A program made the position numbers and the translations under genes. A stretch of DNA of 64,000 nucleotides from Thermothelomyces thermophilus ATCC 42464 (lineage: Eukaryota; Ascomycota; Sordariomycetes; Sordariales; Chaetomiaceae), in assembly GCF_000226095.1 (NCBI RefSeq), contig NC_016474.1, positions 4,712,001 to 4,776,000 of the forward strand, given 5' to 3'. The notes under the pieces are model-generated. The model did no database searches. It was not told the DNA's origin and saw only the letters and a program-made list of their open reading frames with translations. Of this stretch, positions 23,325 to 33,959 are shown piece after piece (position 1 is the stretch's first letter; every line of letters begins with the position of its first letter).

Positions 23325-25586
23325 ATAGTTTAGAACGGAGGTGACCTTGACCTCGACATCGACATAGCTACCAACGTCATAGCCGAACAGCTGCTTACCT
23401 AGCTTGGTTAACTCTAGCAGCAGATCTAGGAGTTAGACCAGAGAGACAAGGCTGCTCAAGCTCAAATCAAGGAACTCGAGAATGGCGAAAAGTACTTATA
23501 GAAACTGGTTAACGAGGCCTATGCCAAAATCGAGGCACTTGAGACTGCTAAAGCGAGCTATATCAAGATCGAACTACCTAGTAAATATAGAGGAACTAAG
23601 GAGGATCTTATAGGATTCCTAATAAACCTCCGATCTTACTTCTAGCTTAATAATGACAAGTTTCCGGACGACAAAGCTAAAGTCTTCTATATAGCTACGA
23701 GATTAAAGGGCAAGGCACTTAGATAGTTCGAGCCTATGTAGAATGACTATCTTACTAAGAAAGACGAAGACGACCGAGACGCGTTTATATAAGTAGTCTT
23801 CTAATCTTATGACCGCTTCGAAGAAGAGCTTTAGAAGGTTTTTAGCGACAAAGACAAGAAGATTTATATATAAGAAAGACTTACTAATCTCCGATAGACT
23901 AAGTTAGTAGCCTCCTATGCTATATAGTTTAGATAGGACATGTTTAAGTCTTAGCTTAACGATAAGGTATTAATATAACTATTCTATAACGGCTTAAAGG
24001 AAAAAGTCAAAGACGAGCTATATAAGTATGATCGGCCTAAGACCCTAGACAAATATATCGTACAGGCTATTAGAATCGATGATCGACTTTACGTATAAGA
24101 GTAGTAGAAACGAGGTCAAATGAACAGAACCACGGTCAAGGCTAATAACAAGAAAAAGCAAGTGTATGTTAGTACCTTGTATGGGACACACCCTAAAGCT
24201 ATAGATATAGATACAGCGTAGAAGCAGGACCGAAAGAAGACGTCTAAAGACAAGTCTAATGTTACCTACTATAACTACGGAAAGAAAAGGCACTATAAGT
24301 AAGAATGTCGAAGCCCAAAGAAAGAGTAGAAGACAGTCCCTAGAAAGGAAATTATAGCCATTAACGAAACTACTAAGGACGTTATCAAAGTAGCAGCTAT
24401 AAGTAACAAAGACAGGGGCAGTAATATAAATAGCCTTAGATATGACGACAACGGTAAAAACAAACAAGCACCGTACTCCGAACTAGTCACTATAGACCTA
24501 GAGACAGGTCTCGCTAAATAAGATATAGTAGGAAAACATATACCGCTAGTTTCAATTCTCCTAGCCTTAAGGCAGTAGGGTTTTATAGTTATACAGAGGC
24601 AGGATAGATCGTAGACGACCGATACCTAAGGAATCGAAAGACCTAGACCTAATGTTCTATTCCTTTAGGAACAAATCGAATGGTATCGTAACGAAGTTTT
24701 CCGGCTTAATACGGAACTATACGAACGGGATAGACGCTTGATCTGACTTGCCTAGTAGAACGATAGAATACAGGATAAAATGAGGGAACTCTAACGTATC
24801 GTGGAAACTATCAAAGGAGAACAGCCTATAATATATAATAGGCCTAATAGCTACATTAAGTATCTTAACGGCTAGTAACTTAGCAACGACATATAGAACC
24901 TAGAATACTAGTTTATATATACGAACCGTAGAAAAGATAAGTGTATATAGGAAAGCTATTAGAAGAAACACTCCTATATTAGTACTAGAGTACCTATAGT
25001 CTATATATAATAGGAAGGATTTGGGAAAGAATTCTAATACCTTCTAGGCAACGCCATACGACTATACCCGCGATACAAGGCATATATACAAGTACCCTAG
25101 TTCTAGTATATAGCATATAAATGCCGATACCACTTCTGTAACAAATCCGAAAACAATCACTAGCCAACCCGACAAGGAAATGAGGACAGAAGCTTATACC
25201 CTATAGAATAGGTTTATAATGTAGGAAACAGAACGGCCAAATTGCTCTAGAAGATCAAAGCCCGCGATCTAGAAAGCATTACGATAGTTCCAAGACGAGC
25301 CTAGCCTAGGCACTACGGAATAGGACAAGACACGTAGGACTCGTGCTAGAGTAACGATTACCTCTATCACACGGACGAAAAGAAATTGCGAATTCGGGAG
25401 CTTTAGACAAAGCTATAGTATATACGACGGAAAGCAAAACGGGCCTAATAGTAGGAAGCCGTAAGCAGTTAATGGCTTATAGAAATAAGTATGATCGACG
25501 AAGCCGCTATTAGCCAAACAACCGAAGAGGTTAGCACTAACCTAGGAAACGGGTCAGGGCCCTTCGAGGGGCCCGGAAACCATTAA
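23325..25586 (+). pseudogene. E3 gag remains, 753 codons
   Basis: The start is ATA (formerly ATG), and the frame runs 2262 nt to TAA at 25584-25586. Capsid domain around 23620-24080 (YIATRLKGKALR-FEP near 23694). CCHC knuckle at about 24256-24310 with two Cys already Tyr. A second Cys/His motif, KCRYHFCNK...NNH, near 25117. The region between knuckle and stop, about 420 residues, is much longer than in most Gypsy Gags. Stops fall only at Gln, Trp or Arg positions. Confidence 0.85.
25557..25574 (+). promoter_or_regulatory. GC-rich palindrome at gag/pol frame change
   Basis: GGGCCCTTCGAGGGGCCC, a near-perfect 18-base palindrome ten bases before the gag TAA, at the point where coding passes to the -1 frame of pol. 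The palindrome is recognisable in all six elements. It could form the RNA stem that stimulates -1 ribosomal frameshifting. A canonical slippery heptamer is not evident: the nearest is AGGAAAC just upstream. Confidence 0.5.
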
Positions 25587-28500
25587 CGCCTATATAGCAG
25601 TAGGTAGTAGCGTAGTACAGGAGGAACTAGCGTAAGAGACCACTATATCGAGACCTCCTAGCAGAAATATAGGAAATCGCCATAATCTTTAGACGACGGC
25701 GGCAAGACAAGCGATTATAGATAACAGCACAATAGAAATAGCATGAAATGCTTATACTAATGGATAGTAGAACAGAGATAAACCTGATTTCGCCGACGCT
25801 TGTAAATTAGCTATAGATACCCTAGAGAATAAAGCGGAAGTATAGCATAGTCAAAGGGCCATTTCCGACATAGTAGGTACGTAAGGAGACCGAACCGATC
25901 GACATCACTATAGTAAGGAAGACTATAGCAGTCGTATTTAGTATTGTAGATATAGGTAACGATAAAGATATAATATTAGGGTTACTATAGTATAAAGACT
26001 ATAACTTAGACATTAGCTAGAAGAATAGTAGCTACCTATAACCCTAAATAGAGTTATATTTGACTAGCAAGATAGGGAGTATATAAGGATCGTAAGCAGA
26101 CGATGCTCAGGGAAAAGCATGTCCTACAGATCTACCACAAGAGATAGACAGTGGCAGGCAGACTACTATAGACTCTAGAAGAGGCGGTATAACGATATCG
26201 ATATCACGACAAGAGGAACAAGCTAAACCGCCGATAGCTATTCTCTCCGTTAATAAATGCGGAGCACTGTAATTAGAGTAGTAGGTTAAGATAGGAGAAA
26301 TCGCTAGCATTGCTATAGATGGAACCAAGTTCGTATACTACTAGAAAACCAAGAGATGAGACAAGATTAGGGAAGTACTGAAGGAATATAAAGGATACCT
26401 AGCATTCGAACCGAAATATCTAGAAGGATTACTAGAACACGGCCTATAGGATCACGAGATCAAGCTTAAGGAAGGAGTATAACTAAAGTTCTTCAAGATT
26501 TACTATACAAGCTAGATATAGAACGAAGAACTTAAGTAATATTTAGAGGAGAACCTTCGAGGAGGATATATCTGCCTATTGACATTGCTAGTAGGCTACC
26601 TAATCCTATTTGTGCCTAAGAAAGATGGAAAGCTATAGTTATAAGTCGACTATTGGTAACTTAATAAATAGACTATGAAAAACCGATACCCGTTACTACT
26701 AATCTCACGGCTCTAAGATTAGTTAGCAGGAGCCTAATATTTTACACGTCTTGATTTGCCATCAGCCTATAACTATATATAGATCAAAGAAGGTAACAAG
26801 TAGAAAACGGCCTTTAGGATACCCTATAGCTACTATAAGTACTTTGTCATACCATTTAGACTTACAAACACGCTAGCAACATTCTAAGCCCTGATTGATC
26901 AAGCTATCCGACCCTTTCTTAACAAATTTACAGTATGTTATCTCGACGATATACTTATCTTCTCTAAAACGATAGACAAATACCAGAAGTATATAAAAGT
27001 AGTGCTAGACGCGCTATACGTATACAAGCTATTAGTTAACAAGGAAAAGAGCGAATTCCATGTTAGGAGGATAGTCTTTTTAGGATATAAGATATCCCTA
27101 GGACAAATTCGGATAGAACCTTTAAAGGTTAAAGCTATCAAGAATTAGCTACGACCGACGTCAGTTACGGAAGTATAAAGCTTCATCAGATTTACAAACT
27201 TCTACCGGATGTTCATTAGGAACTTTAGAGCGATCGTACGACCTTTATACGAACTTACTAAGAAGAATGCTAAATTCCAATAGGAAGAGTAATACAAGTA
27301 AGCATTTATATAAATCCATGATGCCATTACTAAAGATCTAGTACTGGTACTACCAGACCCTAAGAAGCCATTTGAGGTAGAAACAGACGCTTCAGACTAC
27401 GCCATTAGAGGATAATTAAGATAATAAGACGGACAAGGAAAGCTATATCCTATAGCCTTCTTTTTAAAGAAGCTTAATAGACCACGTCTTAATTATCTAA
27501 TCCACGACAAGGAACTACTTACGATTGTCAAAGCTTTCAAAGAATAGTAACTATACCTCAATAGTATAATTAAACTAGTATAAGTATATATAGATTATAA
27601 GAATTTACGATACTTTATAACAATAAAAGAACTTAATAGACAACAAATATAATAGGTAGAATTCCTCGTAGAATTCAACTTTGAGATCTGCTATAAGAAG
27701 GGCAAAGAGAACATATAAGCAGACATCTTAAGCCAACGAACGGATTATATAGAAGGACGAATGGAAATAATACTACTATTATTTAAGGAACGAACAGACA
27801 GAACGCTATATCACGAAACGCAGACACCCGTAGAAGATAATCTACTTAACTTATTTCTAGAATGTTATATAATCTTTCAAGAAGAAAGGATTAACAAGGC
27901 ATAGTATCAAGCAACACCTAGACCACTAGTACCTAACGAAGTGAAAGAAAAAGATAGGAAACTCTAATACCAAGGCAAAGCATACATCTATAACAAAGAT
28001 CAATAGCTATAGATAATTCGAGAACTCTATAAGTCGAAACTCGGAGAACACAAAGGAGTTACGAAGACTGTCACACAAGTCAAGAAACATTATGACTTTC
28101 CATAGTTAACGGCACAAGTTAAGGAAGTCATACGGAACTACGACATTTGCAATCGAAGCAAAACGGTACGACACAAGCCGTATAGGCTACTTCAGCCACT
28201 GCTAACAGCTGACAAACTATAGAGCTTAGTCATGATAGACTTTATTACAAAGCTACTAGAATCTAAGGATATAGCTATAGGAGTGACCTATAATAGTATT
28301 TTTACTATAGTAGATTACCTGACTAAGTAGGTATATTTCTTTCCCTATAAGGAGTCCTAGATAGCAGAACAGCTAGTAGATGTAATCTATCGGCAAGTCA
28401 TATTAGTATATACCTAGCTGCAAGAATGGATCACCGACAGAGACACTAAGTTCGTGTCGAAGTTCTAGCAAGCGTTAATATAACGATTAGGCGTTAATAG

Positions 28501-29407
28501 CAAGCTATTAACGGCATATCACCTACAGACTGACAGACAAACGGAGCGACTAAACCAAGTTATTAAGCAGTATCTCCGCTCTTACATTAACTACTAGCAA
28601 GACGACTAGGTCATACTATTACTAATAGTATAACTTGCTTATAATATAATACCAACGGAAATAACTAAAGTCACACCGTTCTTTGCAAATTATAGATATA
28701 AAGCAGACCTTAGGCAAAGACTAGAGGTCGTAGTGCCAAGAGCAGTAGTCAAAGCAAAACAAATGTACGCACTATATAAGAAGCTTAAAAAGGAACTCGA
28801 GTTTGTCAGAACCAGAATGAAGAACTACTATAATAAACATAGGCTCAAGGGACCTCGCCTATAGAGGGGAGACAAAGTCTACCTAATCGTATAAAACTTA
28901 CAAACCAAGCGACCAAGCACGAAGCTAGACTTCAAGAAGGTCGGACCCTTCGTTATCAAAGAACGAATTTCGACATCTAACTACTGACTATCGCTACTAT
29001 TATCTATATACCTATAGATGGATGTTTTTCATATTTTACTTCTCAAACTAGTACTAAAAAACGCTAAGGTTGCTATATATATCGAAGTAGAAGATAAGGA
29101 AGAAGAATAGGACGTCGAAGAAATTCTAGATTTACGTATTATTAATAGGGAACTATAGTACTTGGTTAAATGGCTCGATTTCGGACCAGAAGACAACTTA
29201 TAGGAACCTATTAAGAATTTAAACTACCCTAAGAAACTGGAACAGTTCTATCGGCAGAACCTAGATCGGCTAAAGGCAAATCTAGGATAGAACCAAAAAT
29301 AGCGCCCTAGTTAACGACGTTAACGCTACCATTAAGCTATATAACGGCCCCCGATTCCTGCTATTCTACTGCCTCCAATTTGTCTAGATTTGACAAACCC
29401 CGTATGA
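25587..29407 (+). pseudogene. E3 pol remains (PR-RT-RNaseH-IN-chromodomain)
   Basis: In the -1 frame relative to gag. Protease near 25748 with DSRTE for DSGAE. Reverse transcriptase from FVPKKDGKL near 26605, with intact YLDDILIFS at 26939. RNase H TDASDYAI near 27382. Integrase zinc domain about 28040-28160, core with ITDRDTKF near 28430 and [10 protein letters not shown] near 28530, and GPF/Y module near 28940. Chromodomain 29105-29270 (DVEEILD...YLVKWLDFGPEDN). A Gln/Pro-rich tail ends at TGA 29405, a stop not explained by RIP. The tail overlaps the end of the antisense gene. Confidence 0.87.
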
Positions 29408-29821
29408 CTATGTCTGCCCCCTTCTCCACCAGGAACTCTCGTTATTCACGGACCCGAGTCAGACAGGCTAATGCCTCGGAAGCTTTATATTAATATTCTC
29501 GTAGTAAGGCTTCGGCCTCTTTCTCTTTAGCCTTCAAATGACGTTGCTTACGTATAATACAATCTACTACGTTACGATTAGAGATATACTCTTATAGGGA
29601 AATAGGAACTTACAAGAAGAAACTAGAACGCCAGAACTATTGTAAGCACGACCCTAACGTATGTAAGCCTTATAGCGACGAGATTTTTCAATCATTTTAC
29701 ACACTTAGTTATACTCTGTGTAATGAGAACACGCTATCACTACGAACCCGTGATCAGAAATAAACTAAGCTAAACGCTTACGACAAACAGATGCTAGGGA
29801 TCTACGCGTGTCAGATAGCAT
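29337..29821 (-). pseudogene. E3 antisense accessory gene: Cys6 cluster + coiled coil, spliced
   Basis: Opposite strand to gag-pol. ATG at 29821. The cluster at 29731 down to 29642 is spaced C-x2-C-x6-C-x8-C-x2-C-x6-C, with first and third Cys intact and the others Tyr. The intron from 29613 to 29567 has a consensus donor GTAAGT and acceptor GTAG, phase 1. Exon 2 then reads, broken only by TAA/TAG, a long charged helix (KEKEAEALLREY near its start, VEKGADIVIRGLSNLDKLEA later) that fits a coiled coil. The frame joins correctly only if the intron is removed. It ends at about 29337, inside the antisense of the pol tail. Function unknown; the Cys spacing suggests a zinc-cluster DNA-binding domain. 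Confidence 0.75.
29567..29613 (-). other. intron of E3 antisense gene
   Basis: 47 bases, donor GTAAGT, acceptor CGTAG, phase 1. Without its removal the coiled-coil frame is not continuous with the cysteine cluster. Confidence 0.65.
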
Positions 29822-29914
29822 GACTAATAGTATGTAGGGTAATAAGAGGCTAAGGAGAAAAACACGTACAAGGAACATAGGGAATGTTAGCGCTATTTAA
29901 GACGACCTAAAGAC

Positions 29915-29950
29915 GGCTTTTAGGTCAAAAGCCTCGGAGGGAGGGCATCG
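29915..29950 (+). promoter_or_regulatory. E3 hairpin and polypurine tract
   Basis: GGCTTTTAGGTCAAAAGCC (29915-29933) is a perfect 7-bp stem with loop AGGTC. It is followed by TCGGAGGGAGGGCATCG up to the LTR. Upstream GACCTAAA (29904-29911) can instead pair with TTTAGGTC, so two alternative hairpins compete. Confidence 0.65.
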
Positions 29951-30369
29951 TATTACGGAAATATATATACAAATGCCGCCTGAGCCACTGGCACAAATGG
30001 GCTAATCAAGTCAAAGGAATGAAAGGACTAATTACAGCATAGGAAGCATAGTGATCACTATACTTACTAGTGATCAGGGTGATCACTACTATGCGATCAC
30101 TTACGATTACCGTGATTAGGAATGATCACTAGGATTATATATATATGTAGATAGTCACTCGTTATGGTAGACTCTAGGAGTTTACTAGTGGTAACAATTA
30201 TAATCACAGTACTTATACTAAGTATTGCTAATTACTGTGAGAGATAACTCTAAGTGTTATTGTGAACCCTTTGGCTTTACCGAATCCCTCAGACGACCTG
30301 CCTGCCTGTCCTGCTTAATCTACCTTCGTCTGAACCCTTTTAGAAGAAGTCTGAGTTGGGTTCGTCACA
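29951..30369 (+). repeat. E3 3' LTR
   Basis: 419 bp, TATTACGGAAAT (TGTCAC after RIP) to TTCGTCACA. GATCAC motifs as in the 5' LTR. Confidence 0.9.
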
Positions 30370-30374
30370 AAAGA
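30370..30374. repeat. E3 target-site duplication, right
   Basis: AAAGA, identical to 22874-22878. Confidence 0.9.
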
Positions 30375-31505
30375 TTTAAGGAGGTATATTTGTATTTGGA
30401 ACCTTCTCTAATCCTATTTACGAAATGGTACTTAGATATCTTGTTTATGCCCTCTAACTAGAGGGAGAAGCCCTATTTCCTCCTTAAGGCATATAACGAT
30501 CTCTTAGGATTTATAGAAGCCGAATTCCTACCTAATAAGTTAGCTAGAGCGGTAAAGAACTTTATTAACTATAATATTCTCCCTTGTTAGGGACTCCTAA
30601 TAGTTATAGTTATTAATAGGGGATCTAAATTCAAAGGGGAAGCGAAAGCTATCCTAGAGGAACTAAGGGTAAAACGTATTATTATCTCTCCTTATAACTC
30701 TAGGGCTAATAGTATTAGTAAGGCTGGATATATACCTATTATAGCTACCTTAGTAAAGATAACTATAGGGACTAGAAAGAACTAGTAATAGCTTCTTCCC
30801 TATATCTTATATACTAATTATATTACCGTTCAAAATAGCTATAGCCGCTTACCTTTTAACCTTATCTATAACTATAATCCTATTAGCCTAATCGAAAACA
30901 ATATTCCTACCTAGTAAATTCTTTACTAGGACTTCATAGCCGTCTAACTAGATAAGGAAAATTAAGTAGAAGCTTATTTATAATTATTAGAACTCTATAC
31001 TAAGGTATTGCTCGATACGGAATTTAATCTAGAAGTTATTATTAAAAAAGTTGCTAAAGCTAGACGAAAAATAGCTAAATGCTAAAACAAAGTCTATTAC
31101 TATAAATTTAGAGCTAAGAATGCCTAAGTTAAGGTAGGCGATCTTATTCTAGTATATAATAATATTTAGTAGATCGATATAAGTTCGTTTCGAAAACTCT
31201 AGTACCGGTAGTATAGCCTATACTAGGTCTAGGAAGTTAAGAATAGGAATATCTACTACCTAGAGACTCTTAATGGTATAACTATATAGATACCGTATTC
31301 CGCGAACCATATTAAGAAGTTTTTTGAGCAGGATAGAGTTTAGCTTAAAGCTAATAGATCTAATAATTTTCTAGGTAAGTAGAACCCCTAGAACTAAGTA
31401 GGTTCTTTGCTACTAGAAGCGCTTAAAGAAGTAATAGTAGAAGAGGAAGCTCTTGGACGAACTAAGTAACTATAACTAAGCGACCGACTTACTAGATCTA
31501 AAGCC
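30375..31505 (+). pseudogene. B1 pol remains, part 2: integrase core and C-terminus
   Basis: Continues the integrase frame from 22878. WYLDILFMP near 30429 marks the start of the core. Then come LKAYNDLLGFIEAEFLP, VIVINRGSKFKGEAKA near 30608 (second acidic residue, D now N) and ISPYNSRANSI near 30694. A C-terminal part reads KVGDLILVYNN near 31133, followed by YYLETLNG. A Glu-rich end (KEVIVEEEALGRTK) precedes the last readable part at about 31505. No chromodomain is present, unlike the E elements. Confidence 0.75.
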
Positions 31506-33850
31506 TAAGAGTAACGATAACAATAGTAGAAACTTATAGTTAAACTAACTAGAGGGAAACTACCCGGATTTTAACTTTTAGACTATTAATAGAAGTATAA
31601 GTTAACCCTATTCGATTTTACTTCTATTTACTCTTTACTACCTAAACCCCTAATTACCCCTTTTCCATACTACCTTTACCCCCTTTTTCCTAAATCTCTA
31701 GTTTCCTACCTATAATCGCTATATACCCTATTTATAAGCTACCTATTAATTTCTAATTATACTATCTAAATCTATTAAAATTAAAGAGCTCTTTTTCTAC
31801 ATTACTAGCTAGACATTCTTTAGCTAGCTATTAAGGTTAAATTTAGCCTGACCTATAAGTTAAGGGTTAGAATCTCGGGAACTATCGTTAACTATATCTT
31901 CCTATAAGTACTTCTTATTACTCTAATAGCAGTTTCTATACTATTTATCTAGGATAAGACCTATTAAAATATAGCTATAGAATAGCTATATAATATAAAT
32001 AATAATGGGCTTCTTGTTCCTTAGAGGGGTAACCTTAGTTATCGACCTTTAGTAAGACTATTTATAGGCCTAGTATAATGCTAGATTCCTATATCCCTAA
32101 TTAGCTCTTCCTTTAACTAGAAGGAAGAAGTTATTCTTATATATCCCTAAATATCTAGATAAATAAACTAAGAACTTAGGCCTAGTAGGCAACTATAGTA
32201 TAAATCTACTAACTAAATAGATTACTATTATCAATTTCTATAAAAACTAGGTATAATCGCTTTATTAGGGCTCCCTTATAGGTATAGAAGAATTCTATAT
32301 AGGTAGGAGCAAGTCTTAGGATTCTAAACATTTATTCTAAGGTATTAGGATTAGGGTTTAGCTTCTAGCGAATATATAGGACTACCTATATCTTAGGGTA
32401 CTTAATAAAGAAGAATCTATAGTATAAAAGGAATAATTTATACTAGTACTATATTAAGGCCACCTCTAAATAATCTAAAGGCATTAGGGGATCTTCTAGA
32501 TAAGCTACTTTTACTACCTATATAAACTTAGGAGGTATAAGGTACCGATTATCCTAAATAGTTATTAAATCTACTAGTTAGTTAGTTAGTAAGGGAAGTA
32601 TAGGCTTAGTATCCTTATCAATTTCTATATCTTCCTAGATAGAAGATTTATATCTCTAACGCTTAACTCTTTTAGTAAATATAGTAGTCGAACTTGCTTA
32701 TAAGAGCTTATAGCAAGTTTAAAGGGGAAGTAATATAGGAAGAAGTAGTATTAGCCATCTAAGTAAAGGAAGATAATTATAAGCGAGAGTTAGTTAGAAG
32801 GGTAGAAAAGTAGGAAGAAGTTTAAAGAGAAACAGGGGATACTTATCTTTTAAACAATTTAATAGTTAGGGCACTAGAACTACTAGACTTCTATTTAAAG
32901 AAGGTATACCTAGGCTAGAATAACCTATTATATAATAGGTTATATTCCTTTATTACTATTAGATGAAATACAAGTTAAGGTTATTCCTTAGGGTTATAAT
33001 AAAGAATGACCTGATTATATAAGGGCTAATATAATTACCTATTAGATAGCACTAGAACTAGTAAATATAGCCTAAAATAGCTAGATAAGGAAGGTATCTA
33101 AAAGGAACTAGAAGGTCCATAAATACCCCTAACTTAACCCTTTTCTCCTCTCTCTTTTCTATAACTAATAACTATAAACTATAAATTACCGACTTACGAA
33201 AATATTAAATAAAATATCTTCTCTACTTAGTTAGATAGCTAGATACTAGTAAGTAAGTGTTCTACTAAACGATTCTTTTCTAAATATTAGTAGTCTAGGT
33301 TTTAAGTGACTATATATAAGTCTCCTAATAGCGAATATATATAAGGATAACGTTAGAGAGTTAGATTAAAGAAAAAGGGAAGGATTGGTTCCCTTCCCTC
33401 TGACTAGAGGGCCGACCTAACCAAGTATAGGACTACCTTTACTCTTCCTAGGAGAGTATCTCGAAACCCTAAGGCTCTTTTTTTGGTATCTCCTCATAAC
33501 TTAGGTTCTAGGGAAAGAGATTACTAACTACCTAGGGAGCGGTAATACCTAAAAGCTCTTTAACAAGCTATATATTAGACTTATTCCCTACCTTAGGGAA
33601 GTAATAGCTAGAAGGCTAGAGTAGCTTATAAGTCCTAGTCTTAAGACTAATAAGTAGATCATTAGCTACCTATTTCTCCTATATATTAGGCTATATAGCT
33701 AAGGGAAGATATACTTTAGCTAGTATTAGTATAATATTACTATAATCTTATATAATATTAAAGGCCTTATATTAAAAAGGGAGTACCTAAACGGCTATAA
33801 CCTCTTAAACTTACTTTAGTATATATTAATAGCTTATAAGCTATATATTT
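31506..33850. repeat. RIP-mutated relic between B1 and LINE-2
   Basis: TA-rich throughout. It should include the 3' end of family B, but I could not recognise an LTR matching the 5' end of B2. The minus-strand coding trace at 31850-32690 is described separately. A plus-strand frame at about 32700-32960 reads as a Lys/Glu-rich helix broken only by TAG/TAA, but the opposite strand is equally open. A less-mutated patch, GGTTCCCTTCCCTCTGACTA, occurs near 33390. Confidence 0.4.
31850..32690 (-). pseudogene. unrecognised coding trace antisense to family-B pol
   Basis: On the minus strand about 280 codons read continuously with only TAA/TAG interruptions, the pattern left by RIP on a real coding sequence. 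Segments include EDIEIDKDTKPILP, YLEDPLMPLDYLEVALI, KLNPNPNTLE-MFRILRLAPTY and EFFYTYKGALIKRLYLVF. I recognise no domain; it is not reverse transcriptase, integrase or Gag. It lies just after the integrase of B1 and in the opposite orientation, the same relative place as the antisense gene of the chromoviruses, but the proteins do not look alike. It could also belong to an unrelated buried element. Confidence 0.4.
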
Positions 33851-33851
33851 C

Positions 33852-33880
33852 ATTATTATTATCATTATTATCATTAGTCC
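33852..33880 (-). repeat. LINE-2 3' tail, TAA/TGA-type short repeat
   Basis: On the minus strand TAATGATAATAATGATAATA and continuing ATAATGA, an imperfect trinucleotide array at the end of the LINE-2 3' region. Short tandem tails instead of poly(A) are common in I/Tad-like LINEs. It fixes the LINE-2 3' boundary. Confidence 0.55.
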
Positions 33881-33959
33881 TATACTACTATACTAATAAG
33901 TATACTAGAGCCTCTTTAATTATATATAAAGTAAATCGTACCTAATAGGCTAGATAAAA

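Larger units (their letters stand above)
22879..30369 (+). mobile_element. E3: Ty3/Gypsy chromovirus (subfamily A1), full length
   Basis: 7491 bp with 419-bp LTRs at both ends, 5-bp target duplication, complete-length gag and pol, antisense accessory gene, hairpin and polypurine tract. The LTR U3 differs from the A2 elements while R-U5 is closely alike. Inserted in the integrase of B1. All reading frames carry RIP stops, although the YLDD box is intact. Confidence 0.92.
21621..31505 (+). mobile_element. B1: fragment of a second Ty3/Gypsy family, interrupted by E3
   Basis: Two pieces (21621-22878 and 30370-31505) that join in frame once E3 and one AAAGA duplication are removed. They encode the end of the reverse transcriptase, RNase H, and integrase. 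The overlapping part matches copy B2 at 63470 onward. The 5' half of this copy is absent: its left edge is the E2 LTR. Confidence 0.8.

Noticed and set aside
23298-23325. tRNA primer-binding site after the 5' LTRs
   Set aside because: No TGG-initiated sequence follows the LTR closely in any copy; the nearby GTTCT...AGAAC inverted repeat could hint at another priming mode but is too short to call.
24045-24467. 140-codon minus-strand frame, hydrophobic
   Set aside because: Reverse shadow of the E3 gag zinc-knuckle region; similar hydrophobic shadows appear antisense to gag in E4 and E5.
26107-26328. 73-codon frames recurring at the same place antisense to pol (also 11391, 45789, 59572)
   Set aside because: Recur because the underlying pol protease-RT linker is conserved; they lack an independent start context or any sign of splicing, unlike the antisense gene near the 3' LTR.
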